From positions 412,372-476,371 of the forward strand of contig NC_133494.1 in assembly GCF_025370935.1 (NCBI RefSeq): a stretch of DNA of 64,000 nt, read 5' to 3'. Position numbers and translations under genes: made by a program. Origin of the DNA: Choristoneura fumiferana (lineage: Eukaryota > Arthropoda > Insecta > Lepidoptera > Tortricidae). Below the pieces are notes generated by a model. The model made no database searches and had not been told where the DNA came from. It worked only from the letters and a program-made list of their open reading frames with translations. Below, one piece after another: positions 55,273-64,000 of the stretch; positions within the stretch are counted from its first letter, which is position 1; each line of letters opens with the position of its first letter.

Positions 55273-55385
55273 GGCTTGACTCGAAACTCGAAGTTCGTGT
55301 CGTGCGGTCCCTCTGACACTTATACTATTTAATACGAGAGCGAGAGGGACCGCACGACACGAACTTCGAGTTTCGTAGTAGCCCT
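55273..55385. mobile_element. Palindromic MITE M1, copy i
   Basis: GACTCGAAACTCGAAGTTCG to TTTCGTAGTAGCCCTGC. Outer bases of the left arm are altered. Confidence 0.85.
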
Positions 55386-55394
55386 GCAGTTGCC

Positions 55395-55503
55395 TAAAGT
55401 TTCTGACACTTGCTATCACAATCAAGTGACAGTTTTCGCATACAATCAATTGTCATTTGATTGTGATCGCGAGTGTCAAGAAACATTATACAATACGGCC
55501 ACA
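55395..55503. mobile_element. Palindromic MITE M3, copy b
   Basis: TGACACTTGCTATCACAATC and GATTGTGATCGCGAGTGTCA halves around a TCAATTGTCATTTG centre. Confidence 0.8.
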
Positions 55504-55506
55504 ACG

Positions 55507-55630
55507 GGGCTACTCCGAAATTCGAAAATCAAAGTTCGTGTCGTTCCGTCCCTACGCTTATACTATTTAATACGAGAGTGAGAGGGACGGTACGATACGA
55601 ACTTTGATTTTCGAATATCGGAGTAGGCCC
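55507..55630. mobile_element. Palindromic MITE M1, copy j
   Basis: GGGCTACTCCGAAATTCGAA to CGAATATCGGAGTAGGCCC. It ends about 50 bp inside intron 1 from the donor. Confidence 0.85.
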
Positions 55631-55681
55631 TCTGGTCTAAACTTGGCTTTAGGCCTGTGTATTCTATAATCTAGGACTTAC

Positions 55682-55823
55682 TATTCTCGCCCAGCCGCTC
55701 AGCTATCTCCCCCCAGCTGCGGTCCCGCACATCTATATCCCGGTGATTCTCATGGCGCGTGTCATACAACACGGGATACTTTTTCACTTCGTCGATCAGC
55801 TTCTCGCGGTACACCTTCGACAT
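55682..55823 (-). CDS. MADF-BESS (Adf1-type) gene, exon 1 (start of MADF domain)
   Basis: First coding exon of a minus-strand gene joined as 55823-55682, 52529-52370 and 51194-50936. The total is 561 bp, 186 residues. The ATG at 55823 begins MSKVYREKLIDEVKKYP, the typical start of a MADF DNA-binding domain (Myb/SANT-like, as in Drosophila Adf1). VRDRSWGEIAERL carries the conserved tryptophan. The donor ATA/GTAAGT is in phase 1. An upstream in-frame extension exists, but the domain start favours this ATG. Proteins of this class are sequence-specific transcription regulators; the target is unknown. All three junction phases agree. Confidence 0.85.
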
Positions 55824-55960
55824 GGCGCCGCGAGCGAGGCAGAAGCGATACTGAGCGAGCGATGCGGGGCGAGGGGAAGCGATAGCGACGTTGCCGGGCG
55901 AGCATCGCACGCGGTGTACGGCGTGGCTTAGTTGCTGCGGAGGGAGTAAGACGGAGGGAT
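55824..55960 (-). promoter_or_regulatory. GC-rich upstream region of the MADF-BESS gene
   Basis: CpG-rich DNA just before the start codon. Contains GCGACGTTGCC at 55885-55895 (plus-strand orientation). Promoter or 5' UTR role is inferred. Confidence 0.45.
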
Positions 55961-56090
55961 AGACGCGGAGTTAGGCAGAATATCTCATCTCGGCCTATAC
56001 ATAATGATAATGAATTAAAAGAATTTCTTTTAATTCATTGATATGGACCTCAGCAAAGTAACGCCTGATTCATTATAATGGTTAAGTATG

Positions 56091-56263
56091 GTTCCTTCGC
56101 AGGTGTGTGCAGGTTTCTTCACGATGTTTTCGTTCACTGTAAAGCGCATGATTAATTTCAAATATAATTTTGCACGTAAATTCTGAGAACCTCAGAGGTG
56201 CGAGCCCGACTCGGACCCACGACCCTCTGATTGAGAGGCGAGGGGTCAAACAACTACCATGGC
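56091..56263 (-). repeat. tRNA-derived SINE S1, 5' part
   Basis: TTCGCAGGTGTGTGCAGGTT, CCTCAGAGGTGCGAGCCCGA and CCCACGACCCTCTGATTGAG. Confidence 0.75.
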
Positions 56264-56620
56264 TTAATAGTATGCATGCATGATATGGCAATTGGGCATT
56301 TTGGTTTGGTAAACTACACAGGTAGTCTTCATAAATGTCTTAAAGAGATTTTATTTTAGTGGAACGTCTGTATTGTTAAATTATGTTTTTAAGTGTAAGT
56401 CTGTAAAAGCTTATATTAAATGCTATCACAGTAAAAGTTATAATGATTTTCGTTATCGGACTGTGACATAAATAATTACGTACCATACCAGCACGGGTCA
56501 CTACTACCTGAAAAATATGATTCCATAGCACTTTTGAGTAAAAGGTTTCCTATTAGTAATATTTTCGCTTTCCTACCTAGATGCGAACATTAACAGCTTA
56601 CAAAATAAACTGAAAACAGC

Positions 56621-56740
56621 TGTAATCGTTAAGTGTAGCCAGGCGATTATTCCGTAAATATAACAGATCAGAAAAGTTTTAACTGACATCAAAAGTACGT
56701 TACCCAATTACGGAACGCTTGGCTACACTTAACGATTACA
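56621..56740. mobile_element. Palindromic MITE M8
   Basis: TGTAATCGTTAAGTGTAGCC and GGCTACACTTAACGATTACA are perfect 20-bp inverted ends. The inner arms also pair. Confidence 0.85.
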
Positions 56741-56819
56741 TCCTGTATACTGAATACTTATGATAAATCATAATATCACAATACTGAAATCATAAACTTT
56801 AATTACTTACATTACATTT

Positions 56820-57050
56820 AACCAATCTTAATCTTACTCCCTCTCAGAGTCAACGCCTCATAGGTACAAAACCCGCCGACCTTTCGGTCTCGTCTGCGCG
56901 CTGCTCTGTGCCGCTCCGACGTTGCGAGCTCGCGGCTCGCCTCGCTGCTAATATCGACAGTCACACGATCTGCCCAGCTGGCAACGTCGCACAATAAGTA
57001 GACCATAAACACAGCGATGTGCGGACAAAAAAAGGCAAGCAACAAAATGG
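56820..57050. promoter_or_regulatory. GC-rich island with GCGACGTTGCC motif
   Basis: The complement of GCGACGTTGCCAGCT lies at 56976-56990 and CGACGTTGCGAGCTCGCG at 56917-56934. Both are close to the words upstream of the THAP9-like gene. It lies about 0.7 kb before the gene starting at 57748 and could be its promoter or that of an unseen minus-strand transcript. Confidence 0.4.
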
Positions 57051-57589
57051 TTTTGTAAACAAGTCATTGAATGTTATATTATATTAAAATGAAAAGCAGT
57101 AAGTAGTACGCTTAGCGCTTAGCTTTATTTACTGATATAATTCTTTGTAATAGGTACTTACTTGTATTGTAAGCAAGGATCAACGTAAGGTTTTTTTTCA
57201 TTTGGTTAGTCCATGTCAGCCCATGATAGGTATTAATGTTGGTTAGGTACCTTAGGTACCAACTTATCACATCGCATAGTGAGTGACACGATATTATCAT
57301 ACTTACTTACTTATCATACTTACATGATATTATGCTCGCGAACTGCTCTCGAAGACATTTTGCTTGCAATTTGCACCCAACATATAGATAGGGTTACCTA
57401 CATTGTTGGGATGGGGATGGATGAGTGGAATAGTTTCGATCTGTTTGGCGATCCTTGAATTCAAATAGTGAATCAACTGTGATGCTTGAATATGACAAAG
57501 GTCTACCTCTTTGAGTATTTATCTAGATAAAGGAGTCCAAAGGAGTCCGCATTTTATGCTGAGGCGGGACCATTTTTTTTTTGTATTTT

Positions 57590-57712
57590 GTAATCTCATT
57601 TTATTTTATTTCACTTTATTGTTAGTATGTTTTTGTTCTGTATCTATTTTTTATAAGTGTGTGTCCCGAATAAATCTTTTCATTTTCATTTTCATTTCAT
57701 TTTCAAAAGAGT
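57590..57712 (+). repeat. Retroposon 3' tail with (TTTCA)n
   Basis: AAGTGTGTGTCCCGAATAAA followed by CTTTTCATTTTCATTTTCAT units. Confidence 0.5.
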
Positions 57713-57747
57713 GATGATTTACTGTTCATTGAGAGTCTGTTGCCGTA

Positions 57748-57857
57748 ATGAGTAACATTCCCGTGGTGCGCAAGCTCGGGTTGCGATCCAAAATACAGGA
57801 CTTAATTTTGACAGAAATTGAAACTGTTGAACCTAAGCTAGAAATGCCGGACAGTCC
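57748..57857 (+). CDS. Unknown gene, possible exon 1
   Basis: ATG in the context GCCGTAATGAG. It encodes 36 residues and two bases (MSNIPVVRKLGLRSKIQDLI, then an acidic ETVEPKLEMPDS) and ends at a CC/GTAAGT donor in phase 2. It joins in frame with 59101-59258. No family recognised. The start is a guess, because an upstream exon is possible. Confidence 0.5.
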
Positions 57858-58514
57858 GTAAGTTGTTGTAGCAGAAAACTAGGAAGTTTTGCAGAACAAA
57901 TAAGGGTTTATTGTTGAAAGATTTACTTTAATAGTGAAGTGAAGACAGCACAAATTAAAAAAAAGTACTTACCAACAAATAAGGGTGTTTAGTAGTAAAA
58001 ATATATGTAGAGGAAGGTTTTATACAAATAAAACATAATTGTGCTAATTTCATTAATATTAAAAATACTATATACATAATACCGTGTTTCACTAAGTTCA
58101 ACGTAAACAAACTAATCGTTCTTCGGCTGATACTAGCTGATAACATAATCACTATGTTAATCGTTTAGAGTTCACAATAACATTATGAGTAAGTAAGTAA
58201 ATTTTAAACGGTAATACCATTACTCCGTTTAATAAAAATTTAATTTTAAGATTAATTGTATGTTATTCTCTTACGACTGGGTACTGTACCTACTTGAAAT
58301 ACACCAATACCTAGTATTTATATTCTGTGTGTTCTGGAGCATTCTATTATATTCTAATTCAATCTGGATAATGGATGGTGATCTTTCTCAACGTTCATTC
58401 TCCATAATTATGTATGCACCTTGTCAATTACTAAATTTGGAGATTAGTTAGTGGTCCTTTTCCACGTTCATTCCGTAGATGTCTGTGTAATCTGTACCTA
58501 TTTTCTAATCTATC

Positions 58515-58665
58515 TCTTCTTCTTCTGCGCGTTTTCGCCCACCGTTGGGCATACGTCTCTCCAGCCTTTCTCCACCCGGAGCGACTGTCCGTCTCTCTCT
58601 TTCAGACCGGTCCTGCTGTCTCCACAATGTCATCGGACCATCGAGCAGGCGGTCTGCCCACATTT
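58515..58665 (-). pseudogene. RTE-type LINE C-terminal fragment, minus strand
   Basis: In reverse the frames include a GRPPARWSDDI-like block and RKAGETYAQRWAKTRRRR, the C-terminus of RTE polymerases. Frameshifted and short. In the intron of the unknown gene. Confidence 0.65.
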
Positions 58666-58699
58666 CTAATCTATCTAATACCTGTAAACGCGCAATTCT

Positions 58700-58865
58700 T
58701 GTATATATTATATATTTTGGGAATCCCGGAAACGGGTCCAACGATTTCGATGAAATTTGTTATGTAGGAGTTTTCGGGGATGACAAATCGATCTAGCTTG
58801 GTCTTATCCCTGGGAAAACGCTTTTTATCGAGTTTTAGCCCGAGCAAAGCTCGGTCGCCCAGGTA
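58700..58865 (+). repeat. Dispersed repeat D4 (ends CCCGAGCAAAGCTCGGTCGCC)
   Basis: GGGAATCCCGGAAACGGGTC, GATGAAATTTGTTATGTAGG and GAGTTTTAGCCCGAGCAAAG blocks. A common kind of insect AT/GC mixed repeat with a GAGC hairpin end. Confidence 0.55.
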
Positions 58866-59100
58866 CTTTTATTTTAAATGGATATCTTCAGATTAGAATT
58901 GTAATGATAGCCCGAAAAATTCACCTGGAAAATGGTTCATGTCTTGCTCCACACTTAGTTTAGGTAACTAGTATTTTAACCAAAGCCAAAAGTGACTACA
59001 ATATATCAAAACATTATAAAGTATTTTTTTTGTTACGAATTGATTACCTATGCGTAGTTATTCGAATTAGATAGGTACTTATTCGTTGCTTCTTGTCTAG

Positions 59101-59258
59101 TTATACCAGTGTTTGCGCTCGCAACAGCCCGCAAATAGATTTTATTGACTCCAGCGCGCGACCTGGCAAGGGCAGACGATGGCCACACATATTAAACGTT
59201 TGGGCAAACAGTTGGAAGCTATATGTAACGAAGCAACCAAACAGTGCTCTGGTTTATG
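59101..59258 (+). CDS. Unknown gene, possible exon 2
   Basis: After CTTCTTGTCTAG it enters in phase 2. It encodes YTSVCARNSPQIDFIDSSAR, then GRRWPHILNVWANSWKLYVT and QPNSALVY, and ends at a G/GTAGGG donor in phase 1. The following exon is not identified within the window. The combined 89 residues have no recognised domain. The matching splice phases and the composition unlike nearby repeats support it. Confidence 0.5.
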
Positions 59259-59406
59259 GTAGGGATTCCATATGGAAAAATGAAATATCCTAAAATCCTA
59301 AATCACTCTGAGAGCGTTTTCAGATTATCCGATCCGATATCGGCATCGGACGCCGATCGATACCGATACCGGGACAAGTAAAATGTATGAAATATGTAGT
59401 CGTAGG

Positions 59407-59578
59407 TACCATCAGCCAAATATGTGCTCTACCACCCTAAAGTGGATAATCCTTTGCATGTCATAAAACAACAGTGCCAATAGACGTGTCTGTCAACTTG
59501 AAAGTTCAACTTTAGCGACATATTAATTTGATAGGAACTTGTTTAAAAATTGATAGACCACTTACTTGGCTGATGGTA
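59407..59578. mobile_element. Palindromic MITE M4, copy 2
   Basis: TACCATCAGCCAAATATG to CTTGGCTGATGGTA. The inner arms are aligned with 2188-2356 in inverted orientation. Confidence 0.85.
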
Positions 59579-60149
59579 CCTACCTGTCTTTCAGATTATC
59601 AGATCCGATATCGGAACGACGCACTTCAGTTTTTAACAAAAAAATAATCGTGACCTCTTTGGCTGTTGTAGGTACATCCTATTTTAAATTTGTTTTACTT
59701 ACCTAAGTACATTTATCATTTCATTAATTAAAACTGTGTTAAAAACTTCGTAATGAACTAGTTTTAGTTCATTGATGGGTAAGGCCGCGAATTTTGACCA
59801 ATTTGGACGTTTCAAATTTGACACGCTGATAAAAAAACCTGATAAGACCCAGAGGTTTTTTTTATTATATTACGCGATATAAACTCTCAAGGTCGCAAGT
59901 GAGATAATTGATTTAAACCCTTTTAAAAAAATAATAAAAATATTTCCGTCCAAAACGCAACGAATATTGTCTAATTTTTTTGACCACAAGTACTTAATTA
60001 ATACCCTATTATTTTCATGCTATTTAACTTCTCATGATCGTGATTTTGTTTAAACAAAATTTTATGACATAACGATAGCATACATCATTTCATTACATTA
60101 TAATTTACATAAATGTCAGTTATAAGAATTTGTATTGGAATCGTCAATA
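59579..60149. other. Stretch without recognised gene
   Basis: AT-rich, no credible exon for the upstream gene seen. Confidence 0.4.
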
Positions 60150-60310
60150 GGGTCACATTTAAGTGTTTTAAGGCCTAATTACGTACAGTTGCATACAATA
60201 TTTTATCTATATATCTATATATTAAATCCTCTATCATGTGTTCGACCCCCCCCCCCCTGAGCTGTAATGATGTATGAAATCTCATTACGATACAGATTTC
60301 TGTAATACTT
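60150..60310. mobile_element. Partial copy of inverted-repeat element M9
   Basis: AAGGCCTAATTACGTACAGT, ATTAAATCCTCTATCATGTG, poly-C, then GCTGTAATGATGTATGAAAT and CTCATTACGATACAG, as in the left half and centre of 24670-25036. Confidence 0.75.
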
Positions 60311-60689
60311 ACGCCTGTTTATAATACGCCTTAGATATTAATGTCTTCTTGACAATAGATCTGAATTTTGTATCTGTTTCATTTAAGTATAATATTTTTT
60401 GGAAATTTATTATAAAAACGTATGCAATTTCCCAGAAACGACTTTTTGGTTTTAGCCAGTCTGTAAGATGGAACTTTAAGCTTCCCTGTGTTTCTAGTAA
60501 CCTTGGGCTTACGTTAATTCGCGGCCTTACCCTGATATGGACCTCCGCAAAGTAACGCCTGGTTCAATATATTATTTAACTTTGTAATTTAAGTATAATA
60601 TCGTGAAAACATATATTTATTTTATTGAATGACACTTGCCGCGTCCGGCTGCAATCCTGGCAAAGGGTCAAAAATCCTAATTTTTTTTT

Positions 60690-60775
60690 TTACAAATATC
60701 TGCTCCGATCGGGGATGGAACCCGGGACCTCAAGCTTTACAATCAGGTTCTCTAACCACTGGGCTATCTGTTTCT
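60690..60775 (-). repeat. SINE S2 head fragment, minus strand
   Basis: AAATATCTGCTCCGATCGGG, ATGGAACCCGGGACCTCAAG and TTCTCTAACCACTGGGCTAT. Confidence 0.65.
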
Positions 60776-60997
60776 TAAACGAATTATTCGCAGACAAAGT
60801 CACGGGTAAGAGCAAGTATTTTATTAATATGCATGTCCAATGTTTGCGCAAACAGTGCATTGTACGTGCGCCGGCGCACCGCCGGTGTCCGGTCGAAAAA
60901 CAGTGCCATCTGTTTTGTTGACTTGGCACATTGCACGATCTAACGTCCTAGATCAAAAACACATTCCGATTTGTAACATAATATATAACATTCTCTA

Positions 60998-61185
60998 TTT
61001 TTAACCCCCGACGCAAAAAGAGGGGTGTTATAAGTTTGACCGCTATGTGTGTCTGTGTGTCTGTCTGTGGCACCGTAGCTCTTAAACGGGTGGACCGATT
61101 TGAATGCGGTTTTTTTTATTTGAAAGCTGGTTTTCTAGCGATGGATCTTAGACATGTTTTATCAAAATCGGTTCAGCCGTTTCAA
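60998..61185 (-). repeat. Dispersed repeat D1, minus strand
   Basis: TTTTTAACCCCCGACGCAAA, GAGGGGTGTTATAAGTTTGA, TAGCTCTTAAACGGGTGGAC and ATCAAAATCGGTTCAGCCGT. Confidence 0.85.
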
Positions 61186-61326
61186 GATCATCAGCTCTTT
61201 TGTTCGCTGCGGTAGGAATCTTAGACGCATAATGGGTATTTACTTTACTTTCAAACATATTTGGGACCTAAAATTTGAAACACCCATGTATGCTATATAA
61301 CTGCAAGATTATGAAATTCTCGGCCT

Positions 61327-61724
61327 GATGCTGCAGCCAGGATATCCAGAACACTAGTAGGTACACTCTTGATAAAACTATAGCAGATATATCGTGTTTG
61401 GATTCGTTTTGATCAGTATTTAATTCTGCGTACAATGCAGCGGTGGCAACACGACGAGCTGATGCTGCAGCCAGGATATTCAGCACACCAGTGTACTCTT
61501 GAAAAAAAAAAATAGCAGATATGTCGTGTTTGATTCCTTTTGATCAGTATTTGATTCTACATACAATGCAATGGTGGCAACACGATGAGCTGATGCTGCA
61601 GCCAGGATATCCAGCACACTAGTACACTCTATAAAAAATAATAGCACACATGTCGTGTTTGTATTCGTTTTGATCAGTAATTGATTCTACATACAATGCA
61701 GTGGTGGCAACACGACGAGCTGGC
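61327..61724 (+). repeat. Minisatellite, three units of about 132 bp
   Basis: Units begin at 61327, 61461 and 61592 with GATGCTGCAGCCAGGATAT and contain TCGTGTTTG-ATTC-TTTTGAT and GGTGGCAACACGA-GAGCTG. Divergence is about 10 percent by eye, mostly in an A-rich segment. Confidence 0.9.
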
Positions 61725-61734
61725 GTTTTTTACA

Positions 61735-61990
61735 AGCTTTTATTTAGTTTCACCTGTCCCGTTGTCTGTCTGTCTGTCTGTAATCAAATCTTACAAGTTA
61801 AATTTGACCAACTTCCAGTAGTCAGCTTGACTTGAAATTTGGAATTCTTATGTAAATCGCGTGACAATACAATTATCTAGTAGTGTCATCCTGGTAGTCC
61901 AGCCAGGATCGTCTCCGCAGGACGGAACTCTTCAACGGTTAATAGCATCGACTTGAAATTTGGTATGCAAATGTAGTTTGGGCGACAGTG
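61735..61990 (+). repeat. Dispersed repeat with TGTCTGTCTG run
   Basis: TTTATTTAGTTTCACCTGTC, (GTCT)n, and two ACTTGAAATTTGG blocks. A non-coding repeat of a type common in moths; family not named. Confidence 0.5.
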
Positions 61991-62004
61991 CCAGTACTTA
62001 CATC

Positions 62005-62220
62005 AAAAATACAAACTTAGACATGAATGCATAGAAAAACCAGAAAAAGAGACCAGCACTGGGAATCGAACCCAGGTCCTCAGCATTCCGTGCTGCGTGC
62101 TATAACCTCTACACCACTGCTGGACAGGAATCTAGACACGAATTTTTCCTATGCATACATATCTCAGTTTGCTTATTTCTACTATGCTACTTAAGCAGCA
62201 GCTCTAGCGACATCTATGTT
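62005..62220 (-). mobile_element. Foldback element T1, copy 3 (diverged)
   Basis: Left arm AAATACAAACTTAGACATGA and ATGCATAGAAAAACCAG. Right side ACGAATTTTTCCTATGCATA and CATATCTCAGTTTGC correspond to the same positions of copy 1. Confidence 0.7.
62051..62125 (-). tRNA. tRNA-like unit inside T1 (copy 3)
   Basis: 75 nt, one extra base in the D-loop. The acceptor is GTCCAGC with GCTGGTC, with one T-T mismatch at the second pair. The anticodon stem is CAGC/GCTG instead of CGGT/ACCG, still fully paired. The T-arm is identical to copies 1 and 2. Confidence 0.5.
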
Positions 62221-62259
62221 TCGTCGAGAGACGTCACATTTTAATGAAAATTTGCACTT

Positions 62260-62595
62260 GCAAGTTGAATAGGTATTTCGCAAACACATCACTGAATCGA
62301 AAAATCGGCTTAGCAAACCCGTAATGGTTTTAAAAGACCTATTCAACGATACCCCAAACTATAGGGTTGGATGAGAAAAAAATACGTCTATGGGAGGTAC
62401 AATAAAAAAAAAATTTTGTTTTTTTTTATTGTACCATTTTTGTCGTGCAAAATTGCAGCTTTCTAGCATTGATAGTCCCTGAGCAAAGCCGTGGAAGGAC
62501 AGAGAGACAGACAGATAGACAGACAGACAGACAGACAGACATGGCGAAACTATAAGGTTTCCGTTTTTGTCATTTTGGCTCCGGAACCCTAAAAA
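62260..62595 (+). repeat. Dispersed repeat D3, long copy
   Basis: CGATACCCCAAACTATAGGG, AAATACGTCTATGGGAGGTA, (AGAC)n, and TTGGCTCCGGAACCCTAAAA end identical to 165-190. Confidence 0.8.
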
Positions 62596-62789
62596 AGTCC
62601 GTACTCTTTATTTACCTCCTTTGAAATTAGATATACCTATTTCTTCTAATAAAAGTTGGCAACCCTAGTGGGAATCGCGGACAAATTCGTAGATATCTAT
62701 CTATAATACATAGTAACACTCGATACTGTTAGCAGCCCTGCTAGCGTTGGTTACTTACCGCTGTTCATCATCATCATGAATTTGAATGA

Positions 62790-62862
62790 ATAAATATGAA
62801 TATGAATATCATCATCACATCAGCCGCTGAGCGACCACTGTTGGCCTAGGCCTCCCCATGGA
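62790..62862 (-). repeat. RTE-type LINE 3' tail fragment
   Basis: ATATCATCATCACATCAGCC, CGACCACTGTTGGCCTAGGC and CTCCCCATGG. Confidence 0.6.
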
Positions 62863-63874
62863 CCTGTTCACCATATGCTGTTCACCATTAACGTTAAACT
62901 TATCCACAAACAAATAGTCTAAAACTACACACTGTAATATGTATGACTATAAGTACCTATACATAATTATCTGTACCTATAAGTACATAAGTATGTGCCA
63001 TGGGCGGTTTCAAGGACATGGTGACCTAATCCGCGGCCGTCCCTTTCTGACACGCCGGGAGCGAGAGAGAGGGCACATTTACCGCGAGCTGCGTTTGGAT
63101 ACACGAACCATTTACAATTTATTATAATAAGGTTGTTAAGGAATTTAGTACCAATACACATTCGTGATATATGTACTAAATTAAATACAATTAGATGTCT
63201 GGTTAAAACGACAACGAGAAAATAAGTCATGCAAGCAAGGCTTAACGAGAATTTGAGATGAAAAGTTACCAAACCTACCAATAAGTATAAAAAAAAACTA
63301 CCAATTAGTTCCTTACATTAGAGGTACAAGCCAGGTACTGTATTAGGTAAACTTACCTACGTTTTAACTCAAAATAAATACTTACATAGGTAATTAAAAT
63401 TATCAATAATACTTACATTTTTAATATTATTTACATAAACTCAATGTTTTAGACTATCGCGGTTACTAAATGTTATGATTTAAATTCGGGTTTTGTTCCG
63501 CGTACCTTGATTTTAGAGAAGCTCGATGTTTCGGCACAGTTGCATGCGCCATGATCATGAGTTTAAATCATAAAATGTATATAAAGATATTGCAATTTTA
63601 AACCAACCTATTTGCGATGCGATTGCGATGCATCGAGCGATGGCTATACGGAGTAAAATAAATAAGGCACAAAATTGGAGTCTAGTCGCTAGCCTCAGAG
63701 ACATGGAAGAAAATGACAACTGTATTCATATTATAATGGAAGAAATTAAAATGGAGGTTTTTTTTGACCATATCACGTATTTTACTTGTACAAGTTTTTT
63801 TTATAAGCCCGATTATATTTTTTTATATGTCTTTTTAAATTTGCGTTTGCATACGGTGCTAGCTAGGTTGCCTA
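62863..63874. other. Stretch without recognised gene
   Basis: AT-rich. A 105-codon plus-strand frame at 63628-63945 begins MHRAMAIRSKINKAQNW but runs into a D2 repeat and shows no domain. Confidence 0.4.
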
Positions 63875-64000
63875 CGAGTAGAACTTTGTCTGGAAATAAT
63901 TCGTTAATGGCTATCCCGTGGGAACTATGCATTTTTCTGAAATAATAACTATCCTTTGTCCTTTTCAATGTCTTAAACTATCTCCATACCCAAATTTCAT
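63875..64000 (+). repeat. Dispersed repeat D2, cut by the window end
   Basis: GGAAATAATTCGTTAATGGC, TATCCCGTGGGAACTATGCA and ATACCCAAATTTCAT. Confidence 0.7.

Noticed and set aside
55844..55910. N-terminal extension of the MADF protein
   Set aside because: GC-rich 5' sequence without domain. The MADF domain begins directly after the internal ATG at 55823.

Overview
The window looks like nuclear DNA of a moth or butterfly. No operons, Shine-Dalgarno sites or bacterial genes are visible. Genes are split by GT-AG introns. Most of the DNA consists of interspersed repeats of kinds common in Lepidoptera: tRNA-derived SINEs with ATGATG-type tails, RTE/CR1-type LINE 3' ends, palindromic MITEs, and AT-rich repeats ending in TTATAATATTAGTA. 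The species cannot be named from the sequence, and repeat family labels below are local working names unless a known family is stated.

Layout. 1-27 kb is repeat-dominated with no convincing host gene. It holds LINE 3' ends, SINEs, hairpin MITEs, minisatellites and two copies of an unusual foldback element carrying a tRNA-like unit. 27.06-30.82 kb is a three-exon plus-strand gene of unknown function (246 aa when spliced). 31-36.6 kb is repeats again. 36.88-47.52 kb is a plus-strand THAP gene related to P-element transposase (THAP9-like): a 95-bp first exon holds the N-terminal half of the THAP domain, an 8.2-kb intron follows, and one large exon holds the rest (803 aa). Several residues expected for catalysis are replaced, although the frame is fully open, which suggests a domesticated gene. 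Its intron contains an ISL2EU-type DNA transposon at about 39.9-44.3 kb, with a THAP plus DDE transposase on the plus strand and a SWIM/YqaJ-type nuclease, broken by two frameshifts, on the minus strand. That transposase has an intron which itself contains a MITE, which in turn contains a SINE.

50.94-55.82 kb is a minus-strand three-exon MADF-BESS (Adf1-type) gene of 186 aa, with an array of palindromic MITEs in its first intron and one MITE just after its stop codon. 57.75-59.26 kb holds two joinable exons of a plus-strand gene of unknown function that appears to continue. 59.3-64 kb is repeats, including a 3-unit minisatellite and a third copy of the tRNA-like element.

The most notable points are the P-element-derived THAP gene with substituted catalytic positions, the four-level nesting inside it, the tRNA-like element whose copies show compensatory stem changes, and a shared GCGACGTTGCC motif in three GC-rich gene-upstream regions.
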